The notes: a model not told the origin generated them from the letters alone. A stretch of DNA of 64,000 nt from Deefgea chitinilytica (GCF_016881405.1 NZ_WOFE01000007.1:80293-144292), one strand, 5' to 3'. Shown: positions 8,700 through 18,243, numbered from the stretch's first letter. Made by a program: numbers and translations.

Positions 8700-8790
8700 T
8701 TGAGAGTGAGGAGTTAGGAGTAAAGTGATAGGGGTAAAGCAGGTGCATTGACGCCTCACACCTCATCACACCTCACACCTCACCACTAAT
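8700..8790. repeat. low-complexity GAGGAGT / CACACCTC tract
   Basis: The prs-rplY spacer opens with a purine-rich run of short GTGAGGAGT-like words (about 8702-8735) followed by a pyrimidine-rich run of CACACCTCA-like words (about 8752-8787). The two halves are partly complementary (GTGAGG against CCTCAC) and could fold. Such degenerate tandem words between housekeeping genes suggest slippage-prone DNA. No gene or known element is recognised. Confidence 0.5.
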
Positions 8791-8866
8791 TCAGGGCTTA
8801 TACCCCGAATCGTATGCTTCTCTGGTCGCGGGGGGCGTATGTTATTTTTCCTATTGGAGTATCACA

Positions 8867-9445
8867 ATGACTTTCGAATTAAAAGCTACAAGCCGCGCAA
8901 AGCAGGGCACTGGTGCGAGCCGCCGCCTGCGTAAAGCCGGTCAATTGCCAGGTATCGTTTACGGTGGCGCTGCGGATGCAGTTGCAATCAACCTGGACCA
9001 CAACAGCATGTACTACACGCTGCAAGACGAAAAATTCCACACTGCTTTGATCAACTTGTCTGTTGACGGCGCAGCTGCTGAGCAAGTGGTTGTACGTGCG
9101 GTTCAATACCATCCGTTCAAACAACAAGTTCAACACATCGATTTCCAACGCGTAAGCGCTGAGTCTGTAATCGAATTGCGTATTCCATTGCACTTCGTTG
9201 GTGGCGATACTTGCCTCGGCGTTAAGATGCAAGGCGGTTCAATCAGCAACATCTTGAAAGAAGTAATGGTTCGTTGCGTTGCTTCTAAATTGCCAGAATT
9301 CATTACTGTTGACCAATCGAAATTGGCTGTAGGTAATTTGTCAGTTCACTTGTCTGACATCGCTTTGCCAGAAGGCGTTCAATTGGTATCGCTATTGCGC
9401 GGTGCAGATTTGGCTGTTTCTATGTTGAATGGCGCGAAAGGTTAA
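8867..9445 (+). CDS. rplY: 50S ribosomal protein L25 (long, Ctc form)
   Basis: Binds 5S rRNA in the large ribosomal subunit. At 192 residues this is the long general-stress (Ctc/TL5) form: an N-terminal L25 domain (SRAKQGTGASRRLRKAGQLP, then GIVYGG) followed by a C-terminal beta domain (about residues 95-185). TTGGAG lies upstream of the ATG. A strong terminator follows at 9471-9500. In many proteobacteria pth follows directly; here a minus-strand receptor gene has come between the two. Confidence 0.96.
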   Translation: MTFELKATSRAKQGTGASRRLRKAGQLPGIVYGGAADAVAINLDHNSMYYTLQDEKFHTALINLSVDGAAAEQVVVRAVQYHPFKQQVQHIDFQRVSAESVIELRIPLHFVGGDTCLGVKMQGGSISNILKEVMVRCVASKLPEFITVDQSKLAVGNLSVHLSDIALPEGVQLVSLLRGADLAVSMLNGAKG

Positions 9446-9470
9446 TATTTAACTTTCGATATTCAACAAA

Positions 9471-9500
9471 AAACCCGCCGATTCGGCGGGTTTTTTTACG
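9471..9500 (+). terminator. intrinsic terminator of rplY
   Basis: AAACCCGCCG, loop ATT, CGGCGGGTTT followed by TTTT (stem 9471-9480 with 9484-9493). It is strong and could also stop the convergent minus-strand receptor transcript. Confidence 0.9.
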
Positions 9501-9515
9501 TCGTTTGGCTGGCGC

Positions 9516-11834
9516 TTATTTTCTGGCGAGCGCGGCGAGTTTGCTGGCGGTTGCACTTGCGCTGAGATTGTCGTTGTGCCAGAACTCATAGACGACCTCA
9601 ATCCATGCTTTCTTCAAATCATCCTGTACCGCCATATTATGCGCCCAAGATGGCACCAGGCTATTTTTGCTAGAGGCCTGCGTAAAGTCTTGCGCTGAGG
9701 CTTTGCCATAGGCGTCGAGCTGGTTTAGATCGATATCAGTGCGGGCTGGAATACTGCCTTTGTGTTTGTTGTAGGCAATTTGTACTTCGGGCGTCATCAG
9801 CAGTGTGGCAAAGTCAGTTTGTGCTTTGAGCCGCGCGGCATCTTTTTGCTTGAAGAAAGTAAGTGTATCGGCAGCAAAGCTGTATTCACCATTTTGGGTT
9901 GGTGCCGCCCAGAATAGATAATCGGTATTAGCTTGTTTGCCTGCTGTATCAAATTCACCTTTGACCCAATCGCCCATTAATTGCATCGCTGCACGGCCGT
10001 TAATAATATCGGCCGTAACCAAGTTCCATTCACGACCGACCGGATCGACGGAGCAAAACGGTTTAATTCGGCGGAACATTTCAAGGGCTTTGATAGTTTG
10101 GGCGCCAGAGAGGGCGGATTGATCAAGCTTACTAAATGCATTGATATAGTGATTGGCGCCACATACCCCAAGAGTTACCGCTTCAAATAAAGTTGCTACT
10201 TGCCATTTGACTTCACTATGCGCAATCGGTGTGATGTCAGCAGCTTGTAGACGTTCGCAAAGCTGAATAAATTCATCCCACGTGCTCGGTGCGCGAACTT
10301 GGTTGATCCGACGCATAATTGCCGCATTGACCCAAAGCACGTTGACGCGAGCAACGCCCAGCGGTACGGCAACATAATGTCCTTCGGCATGCATTTGGTC
10401 ATCTAGGACTTTGGGCAGAATTTGGTTCCACTGCTGTTCATGCGCGAGTGAATCTAGATTGGCAAAGATGTCTCGTCCGGTCCAATTTTGGATTTTGACG
10501 CCACCAATCGCAACCGCGGTCGGTAGGTTGCCCGCTTCGACTGCTTTTTTCAGCATGCCGGGTACATCTTTACCGCTGTGACTATCGGACCAGTGGTGGT
10601 TAATTTTATTCAAGCGCGCTTTGATGTCGGCGACGGCGCGAAAACCACTGGCAGCGAACCAGCCATGCAAGACTTCAATATCGCCGAGTTGAAATTTACC
10701 CACGGCCTCCATTAATTCGCGGGCACGACCATCTAATTGTTCTAATGCGCGCTTGGCTTGTTGTAATGCCGAATCACTGGATTGGCTCATATTGTTAATT
10801 TGTTCGACTGAGCGCGCCATCGTCGTGCTGGCCGCGGTTTGCTCGCGAGTTGAATCGGCGATTTCTTTTACCACGGTCACAACGGTGGACATCCGATCGC
10901 CGATGGTGAGCATTTGCTGCCGAGCCTCTTCGGCGCGCTCGGCACTACCAGTAATGCGGCCTGCGGTGCTATTCATCGATGCAACGACATTTTGGGTTTC
11001 ACGATCGACCGTTTCGATGCGTTCGGTGATTTCAACCGTCGCACTGGCGCTGCGCTCAGCGAGTTTACGTACTTCATCAGCGACTACCGCAAAACCACGT
11101 CCTTGTTCACCGGCTCGGGCGGCTTCGATGGCGGCATTCAGAGCGAGCAAATTAGTTTGCTGGGCAATGTCTTTAATGACGCTGACGATGGTGCCGATTT
11201 CTTGCGAGTGTTTACTCAGTGTATTCATGGTTTCGCCGAGTAATTGAAACGAGGCGGTCATTTGACCAACTTCATCGGCCACACCTTGCACGGCAGCTGC
11301 GCTGATACTGGAAAGCCCTTGCGTTTCGCCGACGGTTTGGTCTACGTCATTGGCATTGTCCGCAATATGGGTGATGCTGACGGTGATTTCCTCGACTGCC
11401 GCGGCGGTGGCGGCAGCATAGTCCGATTGAGTGTGGCTGTCTTTGACTAATTGGCCGGTAACGGTAGTGAGTTCACGTAGTCCGAGCGAAAGACCTTCCA
11501 TATCGCGCTGCACTTCACGGAAAGTTGCTTGCAGGTTTTGGCTGTATTGATTAAAGGCTTGGGCAATTTCACCAAACTCATCGTGGGAATCAATCGCAAT
11601 TCGTGTATTGAGGTCGCCACCGCTCGCTGCGAGACTTTGCATGGTGTTGCAAAGCCGCTTTAAAGGGCTCAGTTGGAAATGGACTGCAACAAACAACAGT
11701 CCTGCTGTGATCGGAATTCCGAGCAAGCAGGGCAACCACACCGAGCCTGAGTATTGAACGGCACTGATAATTGCGGCTAAGCAAACAATATTAATAGCAA
11801 GACAAATGGCCATTAAGCGCTGACTAACTGACAT
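9516..11834 (-). CDS. methyl-accepting chemoreceptor fused to an ABC sugar-binding-protein domain
   Basis: A 772-residue fusion. Residues about 7-28 and 31-53 are two membrane helices separated by only a few residues, so there is no periplasmic sensor domain. A HAMP linker follows (about 55-105), then a receptor signalling domain (about 140-385) whose hairpin tip is near-canonical ([20 protein letters not shown] at 225-244). From about residue 386 to the end is a domain resembling solute-binding proteins of glucose/mannose ABC importers ([58 protein letters not shown]). It has no signal peptide of its own. With this topology both the signalling and binding domains lie in the cytoplasm, so it should sense a cytosolic sugar-like ligand (inference). 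It sits in reverse orientation between rplY and pth, which points to insertion. Confidence 0.9.
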   Translation of the reverse strand: MSVSQRLMAICLAINIVCLAAIISAVQYSGSVWLPCLLGIPITAGLLFVAVHFQLSPLKRLCNTMQSLAASGGDLNTRIAIDSHDEFGEIAQAFNQYSQNLQATFREVQRDMEGLSLGLRELTTVTGQLVKDSHTQSDYAAATAAAVEEITVSITHIADNANDVDQTVGETQGLSSISAAAVQGVADEVGQMTASFQLLGETMNTLSKHSQEIGTIVSVIKDIAQQTNLLALNAAIEAARAGEQGRGFAVVADEVRKLAERSASATVEITERIETVDRETQNVVASMNSTAGRITGSAERAEEARQQMLTIGDRMSTVVTVVKEIADSTREQTAASTTMARSVEQINNMSQSSDSALQQAKRALEQLDGRARELMEAVGKFQLGDIEVLHGWFAASGFRAVADIKARLNKINHHWSDSHSGKDVPGMLKKAVEAGNLPTAVAIGGVKIQNWTGRDIFANLDSLAHEQQWNQILPKVLDDQMHAEGHYVAVPLGVARVNVLWVNAAIMRRINQVRAPSTWDEFIQLCERLQAADITPIAHSEVKWQVATLFEAVTLGVCGANHYINAFSKLDQSALSGAQTIKALEMFRRIKPFCSVDPVGREWNLVTADIINGRAAMQLMGDWVKGEFDTAGKQANTDYLFWAAPTQNGEYSFAADTLTFFKQKDAARLKAQTDFATLLMTPEVQIAYNKHKGSIPARTDIDLNQLDAYGKASAQDFTQASSKNSLVPSWAHNMAVQDDLKKAWIEVVYEFWHNDNLSASATASKLAALARK

Positions 11835-12119
11835 ACTTATCTCCTAACTCGCGCAGAATTACGACGCGCGTTAAAGCAGTGTGTGCAAAGGGTAAAAAAA
11901 TATAGTTTTACTTAGTATCGTACATAACTAGGGATGCGCTGTAATTATTCGTCTTTTTTTTATCAATCTAAACACTTTGCCTTGTCTTTACTCCCACTCG
12001 AATACTTTTTGCAGTTAGACAGCTGCGTTGAATACATCGATATGAATGTTACGATGCCGTAGATTGGCTGGCGCAGGTATCATAGTGCTCTTATTCAGCG
12101 TTGTTGTATTGAGGGTAGG

Positions 12120-12725
12120 ATGGCGATTAAGTTGATAGTGGGTTTGGGGAATCCCGGAGCAGAGTATGAAGCGACGCGGCACAATGCTGGGTTTTGGCTA
12201 GTTGATCACTTGGCGAGGGATGGGCAAATTGTTTTGCGCCATGATAGTAAATTTCATGGTTTATGCGGCCGCGTCAAAATCGCCGGACAGGATGTTTGGT
12301 TGTTACAACCGCAGACATTTATGAATCGCAGCGGGCTGGCGGTCGTGGCTTTGGCGCAGTTTTATAAAATATTGCCGGATGAAATATTGGTTGTACACGA
12401 CGAATTGGATATTGCTCCGGGCTTGGTGAAGCTGAAACAAGGCGGGGGTAACGGCGGGCACAATGGCTTGAAAGATATTCAAGCGCATTTATCAACACCG
12501 AGTTTTTGGCGTTTACGCTTAGGAATTGGTCATCCAGGTAATAAAAATGAAGTGGCTAATTTCGTACTGAAGCCGCCGCGCAAAGAAGAGCAAGAGTTGA
12601 TTGATGATGCGATTTTAAAATCGCTAGCGGTGTTGCCCAAGATTATTCAGGGTCAAACTGGACCTGCAATGAGTCTTTTGCATACGGATGAGTCCAAGAA
12701 GCGAGAGCACAAGCCTGCACCTTAA
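12120..12725 (+). CDS. pth: peptidyl-tRNA hydrolase
   Basis: Releases tRNA from prematurely terminated peptidyl-tRNA; essential in most bacteria. The protein is 201 residues, normal length. The N-terminus [20 protein letters not shown] contains the conserved Asn and catalytic His (RHNAGF); FMNRSG and HDELD motifs follow, with [13 protein letters not shown] in the core. A GAGGGTAGG stretch precedes the ATG. The gene is 285 bases from the divergent receptor start; that gap is AT-rich and must hold both promoters. Confidence 0.97.
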   Translation: MAIKLIVGLGNPGAEYEATRHNAGFWLVDHLARDGQIVLRHDSKFHGLCGRVKIAGQDVWLLQPQTFMNRSGLAVVALAQFYKILPDEILVVHDELDIAPGLVKLKQGGGNGGHNGLKDIQAHLSTPSFWRLRLGIGHPGNKNEVANFVLKPPRKEEQELIDDAILKSLAVLPKIIQGQTGPAMSLLHTDESKKREHKPAP

Positions 12726-12792
12726 TTGTGTTATGTATTGCCTTGAAGTTATTGCTTCTTATTGCTCTGCTTTATATACCCTATGGATAGTT

Positions 12793-13878
12793 ATGAATGG
12801 TAAAGTGATGCCAGTCAATTTGGTGACTGGATTTCTCGGAGTGGGTAAGACCACCGCTGTGATGAATTTATTAGCGCAAAAGCCTGCGGATGAGTATTGG
12901 GCGATTGTTGTGAATGAGTTTGGGGAAGTGGGGATCGATGGTGCAACGCTTTCCTCATTGGGTGAGGATTTGCAAGTGGCCGAAGTGCCCGGTGGGTGCA
13001 TTTGCTGTACAACGAGCCCGATGCTGCGTGTGACTTTGGGAAAGCTAGCACGCGGAAAACGCCCTGATCGCTTATTAATTGAGCCATCAGGCTTGGGGCA
13101 TCCTGCGGGAATCATTGATTTATTGCGTGACCCAATGTTGGCTAGTGCTTTTGAGGTGTGCGCCGTCGTCACCTTGCTCGACCCACGTCACTTGGCTGAC
13201 CAGCGTTATACTTTGCATGAAACATGGCGTGATCAATTGCAGTTGGCTGATGTGTTGGTGATTAACAAATGTGATATTGCGGATGAAGCGCAAATTACCC
13301 ATGCCGAAGCGATGGGCAGAGCATTTTTTCCGCCCAAATTAGCGATGGTACGCAGTGTAAAGGGGCAATTCTCACCTGAGCTTTTGGATTTAGAACTACA
13401 CCCTGAACGTTGGCCCGATGCATTAGAAAACTCGCATTTGCAAGGGGCTCAGTATGGCGCTTACTCGCCTGCTCTTAATTACCCTAGCAAGTTAAAGAGC
13501 GGAGCTGCAAAAGCATCGCTTGAGCCTAAGGTGTGGCCGATTTGCAAAACGCAGTCGAGTTTGGGTTCGCACAGTTGTGGTTGGATTTTTGCACCCGATG
13601 CATTGTTTAGCAGTAGCAAAGTGGCGGATTTATTTACTGCGCTGTCGAATCCTACCATGTTGGGGTTGCAGGGATTGACGCGCGGCAAGGGGATTTTTAA
13701 TACTGAGCGAGATTGGTATCGCTTTGATTGGGTGGATGGCATGAGTAGCGCAGCGCCAACCGCATATCGACGCGATAGTCGTTTTGAAGTGATTGTTGAG
13801 AGCGAACAAGCGCCTGATTGGTCCTTATTGACTGAGGCGTTAATGGCGACGTTAATTAACTCGCCAGTGCTGACCTAA
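12793..13878 (+). CDS. G3E-family GTPase (CobW/COG0523-type metal chaperone)
   Basis: A P-loop GTPase of the COG0523 family, members of which help insert metals, usually zinc, into target proteins. Motifs: Walker A GFLGVGKTT, the metal-binding GGCICC motif (CxCC), a Walker B region LIEPSGLGHP and NKCD for guanine specificity; a C-terminal CobW_C domain spans about residues 230-355. The start at 12793 gives 361 residues; ATG 12808 (MPVNLVTGF) is an equally plausible start. It lies 67 bases after pth. No zinc-regulated neighbour or Zur box is seen, so the metal is unknown. Its last 23 bases overlap the convergent gene at 13856. Confidence 0.85.
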   Translation: MNGKVMPVNLVTGFLGVGKTTAVMNLLAQKPADEYWAIVVNEFGEVGIDGATLSSLGEDLQVAEVPGGCICCTTSPMLRVTLGKLARGKRPDRLLIEPSGLGHPAGIIDLLRDPMLASAFEVCAVVTLLDPRHLADQRYTLHETWRDQLQLADVLVINKCDIADEAQITHAEAMGRAFFPPKLAMVRSVKGQFSPELLDLELHPERWPDALENSHLQGAQYGAYSPALNYPSKLKSGAAKASLEPKVWPICKTQSSLGSHSCGWIFAPDALFSSSKVADLFTALSNPTMLGLQGLTRGKGIFNTERDWYRFDWVDGMSSAAPTAYRRDSRFEVIVESEQAPDWSLLTEALMATLINSPVLT

Positions 13879-14392
13879 TTTGAAACATATACGCATCGAC
13901 CATATCGCCGTGCCCAGCGTCGCGCATTGCTTTTTGCCAGCGGTCGATGCAGAAATTCATGTCTTCTGCGCTGCTCATGACATCAAACACATCGCTGAGC
14001 ATAAATTCCAATTTATTCGATAAGTACGCTTGATCTGTCATTGCCATAATCCGGCGGACTTTATTGCGCGCACTCGCGCTGGGTAGCGTTTGAGCTTGAT
14101 TGAGCACTGGGCTGGCTGTTGCTGCGGCTGGCGTAGTCGCTGTGCTAGGTCGAGCGACAGGTGGGCGCAGATCATCTGCGCCAGTGTTTACGATTAATTG
14201 CAATTCCATCAATTGCAGCAGCTGCTTTGTTAACTCTTCTGGATCGGGTTGTAGCCCAAGTAAGTCATCAAAGCGTTTATGCCCATCAATCATGATGAGG
14301 ATTTGGCGCAGGCGAATTGGAAATCCGGCGCTGCGGCTTTGGACTTCTCGCAGACCGGCTTCGGTTTTGCTAAAGATGGTATTGGTATTCAT
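13856..14392 (-). CDS. hypothetical protein, paralogue of the 14492-14971 protein
   Basis: An unrecognised soluble protein of 178 residues. The N-terminal part (SKTEAGLREVQSRSAGFPIR, then LRQILIMIDG) matches the pattern of its neighbour at 14492 (EKTAAGQQEISSRSANLSFR, RQLLIVIDG). A low-complexity Ala/Pro/Thr linker follows (about residues 75-105), and then a helical C-terminal domain that also resembles the neighbour (YLSNKLEFML; IRSALAS end). The N-terminal fold looks like a small winged-helix-type module (inference). ATG 14392 is preferred to an upstream TTG. The two genes are a tandem duplication of unknown role. Confidence 0.7.
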   Translation of the reverse strand: MNTNTIFSKTEAGLREVQSRSAGFPIRLRQILIMIDGHKRFDDLLGLQPDPEELTKQLLQLMELQLIVNTGADDLRPPVARPSTATTPAAATASPVLNQAQTLPSASARNKVRRIMAMTDQAYLSNKLEFMLSDVFDVMSSAEDMNFCIDRWQKAMRDAGHGDMVDAYMFQIRSALAS

Positions 14393-14491
14393 AAGCAATC
14401 TCAGAGCTTCTTTGCCGCAGCGTATATTAAAATAAGCGTTTTATAATATCGGGGTTATACCTTGTTGAATGTAAAGAAATATTGCAGTGCA

Positions 14492-14971
14492 CTATGGTTT
14501 TGAGGCAAGGAGCAAGCGAATTTGTGTGAGTTGCTGCTCTGCGTAGCGCATTTTTCCTTGGTTTAGTAATTCTTCGTACCACTTCGCAATCAGTTGTTCT
14601 AGCTCTTGTCGGGTTTTTGCCTGATCGAAATCAGATTGGAGTGTTGTTGTAAAATCACCACCTAAATACAGCATATTGCCTTGTTGTAATATGCTTCTGA
14701 TCTCGGCGAGGGCTGCTGGATTGGGTAGGGGCTGATTGGCGGTTAGATCTTGAATCACCGGGGCGTCGTGCTGCGTAATCAGTCCAGCCGCTTCTAATTT
14801 CTCAAGACGAAGCAGAAGATCTGCTAACGGCATCAATTTGCTTAGAGCTTCGACGCTCATTTGGCCATCAATCACGATTAATAGTTGTCGTTCACGAAAG
14901 CTCAAATTCGCGCTTCGGCTTGAGATTTCTTGTTGCCCAGCTGCCGTTTTTTCGTAGAAAGCATGTGCCAT
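14492..14971 (-). CDS. hypothetical protein, paralogue of the 13856-14392 protein
   Basis: A 159-residue soluble protein that shares its whole architecture with the downstream gene: an N-terminal module with the pattern TAAGQQEISSRSANLSFRER followed by LLIVIDGQ, a leucine-rich helix, and a helical C-terminal domain ending in QIRLLLASKP. GAGG stands before the ATG. The stop is 99 bases from the start of the paralogue, and both are read leftward. N-terminal modules with this TxxG...R...LLxxIDG pattern occur in other betaproteobacterial proteins of unknown function (from memory). No enzymatic motif is seen. Confidence 0.7.
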   Translation of the reverse strand: MAHAFYEKTAAGQQEISSRSANLSFRERQLLIVIDGQMSVEALSKLMPLADLLLRLEKLEAAGLITQHDAPVIQDLTANQPLPNPAALAEIRSILQQGNMLYLGGDFTTTLQSDFDQAKTRQELEQLIAKWYEELLNQGKMRYAEQQLTQIRLLLASKP

Positions 14972-15028
14972 GATGACCTCGATTAAGCGTTTAGCTTAAT
15001 TCAAGACCTTGCTGAATGTACAAGGTGG

Positions 15029-15064
15029 AAAAAAAGCCGCTCAATAAGATGAGCGGCTTTTTTG
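15029..15064 (-). terminator. intrinsic terminator of the resB-ccsB unit
   Basis: AAAAAAGCCGCTC, loop AATAAGAT, GAGCGGCTTTTTT: an 8 bp GC-rich core with A/T extension. It lies just beyond the ccsB stop on the minus strand. Confidence 0.85.
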
Positions 15065-15079
15065 GTTTCAGGCTGCAGT

Positions 15080-16207
15080 TTATAACCCGCCATAAGAATG
15101 AAGGCCAGATAAAAACATATTCACGCCAATAAAGGCAAATGTCGTGACAAATAAGCCAATAACCGCCCACCAGGCGAGCACGTCACCACGCCAGCCTTTG
15201 ATGAGTCGAACGTGCAACCACGCGGCATAGTTGAGCCACACAATCAGCGCCCAAGTTTCTTTTGGATCCCAGCTCCAATAGCCACCCCAAGCATCTGCCG
15301 CCCACATCGCACCGAGCACGGTCGCAATCGTGAAGAACAAAAAGCCGACGGCGATGGCCTTGTACATCACTTCACCGAGCGTATCGTAGCTTGGTAGTTT
15401 ATCGCGCAAAATACCACGAGCAGATAAGAGCTGTGCCATGCCAAGCATCGCGGCAATCGCAAAGCTACCATAACCAACAAAATTGGCTGGCACATGAATT
15501 TTCATCCACCATGATTGCAGAGCTGGAATTAAAGGTTGGATTTCATGGGCTTGTCGATCCAGTGAATACCACAGAATAAAGCCCACTGCGGCGGAGATCA
15601 CCAGCAGCACAAAAGCGCCCATGCTTTTAGCTGCAAATTTGGCTTCATAATACAAATACATTAATGCGGTGATCAGGCAGAACAAGATAAATACTTCATA
15701 CAAATTCGATACTGGAATGTGTCCCACATCAGCACCGATGAGGTAGCTTTCATACCAGCGCACCAATTTTGAAATCATTGCTGCGCTAGCCGCAGCCCAG
15801 GTCAGACCGCTTGCTATGCTCAGTGCGGTGTTGGATTTACGCAGTAAACCCACCCAGTACATGATGGTGGCAAGGAAAAACAGCACACTCATCCACAGCA
15901 CTGCCGATTGGCTGGCCAGCACATACTTGAGCCAAAAAGCAGTTTGGCCTCGGCTTAAATCGCCGTCGTATAAATTGATCGCGACCAAAGAGAGTGCCGC
16001 GCAAACCGGGAAAAAAATGCGCATCGCTGGCCAAAACCAGCCAAACCAAATCAGCCCTGCCACGCTGCCGAGCAAGATGCCTTGTTCGTAGTAATCAAGG
16101 TAGTTGTGATATTTTTGCCACGCGATGAGGGCGGAGCCGCAAATCACAATGCTAAACAGCAGGTCGATCCAGTTAAAGCGGCGGTTTTTTAAGCTCAAGG
16201 TATTCAT
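15080..16207 (-). CDS. ccsB: cytochrome c biogenesis protein CcsB (CcsA family)
   Basis: The haem-handling membrane component of system II cytochrome c maturation; with ResB it carries haem to the periplasm and joins it to apocytochromes. The protein is 375 residues with about eight membrane helices. It has the tryptophan-rich WWD motif WGGYWSWDPKETWALIVWL and flanking histidines (HVPANFVGYG, WLHVR). ATG 16207 is preferred, although a GTG two codons earlier (16213) is possible. It lies 11 bases after resB, in one unit, and ends before a strong terminator. Confidence 0.95.
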   Translation of the reverse strand: MNTLSLKNRRFNWIDLLFSIVICGSALIAWQKYHNYLDYYEQGILLGSVAGLIWFGWFWPAMRIFFPVCAALSLVAINLYDGDLSRGQTAFWLKYVLASQSAVLWMSVLFFLATIMYWVGLLRKSNTALSIASGLTWAAASAAMISKLVRWYESYLIGADVGHIPVSNLYEVFILFCLITALMYLYYEAKFAAKSMGAFVLLVISAAVGFILWYSLDRQAHEIQPLIPALQSWWMKIHVPANFVGYGSFAIAAMLGMAQLLSARGILRDKLPSYDTLGEVMYKAIAVGFLFFTIATVLGAMWAADAWGGYWSWDPKETWALIVWLNYAAWLHVRLIKGWRGDVLAWWAVIGLFVTTFAFIGVNMFLSGLHSYGGL

Positions 16208-16218
16208 TTTCACGTAGC

Positions 16219-18243
16219 TCAGTGTGTTGACTGGGTGGTGGAGGTGAGTGCTGCAATATGGGCGGCAAATTCGCGATCTAAGTCCGCCGTTTTGCGGTTG
16301 CTACTCATCGCAATCAGGGTGTTGCTTGGGCTAATTCGAACCCACAAACGATTTTCTCGAATGTAAAACATGCAGAAAATGCCGATGATTAGCAGTAAAG
16401 AACCAAGGTAGACCACATTCTTGCCTGGTGAACGTGTCAGCTGAAAGCCGCTGGATTTGACTTCATTAAATCCATTTAGGGTCAGCAAGGTCGGCGAGCC
16501 GTAATCAAAAAGGCTGCTGGTTGCGACTAAGCTATCCATCAGGAAGCGATATTGTGCTTCGCTGACTGCAATTGGCGGCAAGCCCGCTTGTTCTTGTGCG
16601 ACATCCATCGTGTCAATTGCAGCGCTTTGTAATACTTTCAAATAAGTTTGTGCCACGGTTTGCCGTTGTTCTTTTGGCACTTTTTCATTTAAAAAGCGTT
16701 CAATCGCAGGAAAGCCGCCTTGGCTAAATTGGGTTAATACGCCTTGGGTGATGTCTGCAAATTGTGCCTCACCCGCTTTGGAGACGCCACCTGCTGCGAG
16801 CGCTTTTGCCGCTGTTCGTTTGGCAATCTCTGCGTGCAGTTCAGGATTTAGCAGTGCTGATCTAAAACGCATATAGTGATCAAGGCGCATATCTTCATCA
16901 AGGGGTATACGTGTGAATCTAAACGGAGCTGAAACTTCTCGACGCATACCTGTTAGAAAATAACTTGCATCAGCCACTGTGAATGGCTGCATATAATTTT
17001 GGTATTCAACGGCTTGCCCGGTGTTATCACGGATTTTGAACTGAATCGTTGGGCCGAGGTTACGTAAGTTTTTATCGCTTTTGACCGATTGCGCTGAGGC
17101 CAGTGCTGTTTGAAATTGATTAACCGCTACGGTCGAAGTGTCTTCCGTTGGTTTGGCTAGGGTTTCAATATTGAATGGACGCAGGTCACCGATTTCCAAG
17201 CGGAATTGCTCTTTGCCAATCTCGAGTGCCAGTTCGCTTTGTGATTGTGCTTTTAATTGAGATTGTTGGTGGGTGTTGAGATTCCATTGGATAAAGTCGA
17301 GTCCCGAACCGCCGTCACCAAAGCTTGCTTGATAAATCGCGATGCCATCAACAATCAAAGGATGATTTACTTTGACGGTGCCGCTTTGTCTTAATTCGCC
17401 CGTTTTCAGATCGAGTACATCAACATCGCTGGCAAATAGTTTGGGCATGCCCGTTGAATAATGCTCGATATGGAATTTTTTTAGTTTGAGGATAAATGGC
17501 AGCTCTTGCACAAAGTAGCCATTGCCGGAATTTAAAAAAATCACGCTGGCGGAGCTGCCTTCGCTCAAGTTGACATTGCCACGAAACGAAAGGTTGTTCG
17601 AAGCAAGGCGAGACTGCTCTGGGATTTGGCTTTGTGGAATATTACGCGTTTCAGAGGTTTTAATCTTGAGCATTTCCATGACTTTGAGTGGCAAGTTACC
17701 ATCCATCAAGCCACCAATACAAATCACGACAATTGCCGAATGCGTAAATAAATAGCCAAGCCGCTGCCAGCTCCCTTTTTTTGCGGCAACGAGGGTGGCG
17801 TCGCCATCAGCCCGCACGCGATAGCGGTAGCCGTGTTCAGTTAGATGGGCAAGAACTTGGCTTTGTTCTAATGGCGTATCCGTTTCGTGATGATGCGACA
17901 TCAGGCGTAGCGAGTTTTGGCTGGCTTTTTCGCGGTAGCTGCGAATTTCGCGCATCAAGCCGGGGAAGTGTCGCCAAATGCACAAGCAAGTAGAGAAGAC
18001 TAAAAACGCCAGAATGACTAAAAACCACCCCGAATGGTAAACATCAAACAAGCCGAGCGGCTCAAAAATAGCAAACCAAAAATCACCAAATTCAACGCGG
18101 TAATTCACATAAGGTTCATTTTGTTTGAGTACTGTGCCAATAATTGAAGCAATCGCCAGAATGGTCAGTAAGCTAATGGCAAAGCGCATGGACGATAGTA
18201 AATCGAACAGCGCACGACGAAATGTGGTGGTTTTTTGTGTCAT
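16219..18243 (-). CDS. resB: cytochrome c biogenesis protein ResB (Ccs1)
   Basis: Partner of CcsB in system II cytochrome c maturation, thought to hold apocytochrome in reduced form and complete the haem ligase. At 674 residues it is typical for betaproteobacteria. Three membrane helices lie in the N-terminal 190 residues (RFAISLLTILAIASIIGTVL; LVILAFLVFSTCLCIW; LFTHSAIVVICIGGLMDG), followed by a large periplasmic domain and a final helix (NVVYLGSLLLIIGIFCMFYI). The cytochrome c4 gene lies upstream on the same strand but is separated by an intrinsic terminator. Confidence 0.95.
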   Translation of the reverse strand: MTQKTTTFRRALFDLLSSMRFAISLLTILAIASIIGTVLKQNEPYVNYRVEFGDFWFAIFEPLGLFDVYHSGWFLVILAFLVFSTCLCIWRHFPGLMREIRSYREKASQNSLRLMSHHHETDTPLEQSQVLAHLTEHGYRYRVRADGDATLVAAKKGSWQRLGYLFTHSAIVVICIGGLMDGNLPLKVMEMLKIKTSETRNIPQSQIPEQSRLASNNLSFRGNVNLSEGSSASVIFLNSGNGYFVQELPFILKLKKFHIEHYSTGMPKLFASDVDVLDLKTGELRQSGTVKVNHPLIVDGIAIYQASFGDGGSGLDFIQWNLNTHQQSQLKAQSQSELALEIGKEQFRLEIGDLRPFNIETLAKPTEDTSTVAVNQFQTALASAQSVKSDKNLRNLGPTIQFKIRDNTGQAVEYQNYMQPFTVADASYFLTGMRREVSAPFRFTRIPLDEDMRLDHYMRFRSALLNPELHAEIAKRTAAKALAAGGVSKAGEAQFADITQGVLTQFSQGGFPAIERFLNEKVPKEQRQTVAQTYLKVLQSAAIDTMDVAQEQAGLPPIAVSEAQYRFLMDSLVATSSLFDYGSPTLLTLNGFNEVKSSGFQLTRSPGKNVVYLGSLLLIIGIFCMFYIRENRLWVRISPSNTLIAMSSNRKTADLDREFAAHIAALTSTTQSTH

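Noticed and set aside
8752..8787. CRISPR-like array in the CACACCTC repeats
   Set aside because: Repeat words are under 10 bases, degenerate and have no unique spacers; no cas genes in the window.
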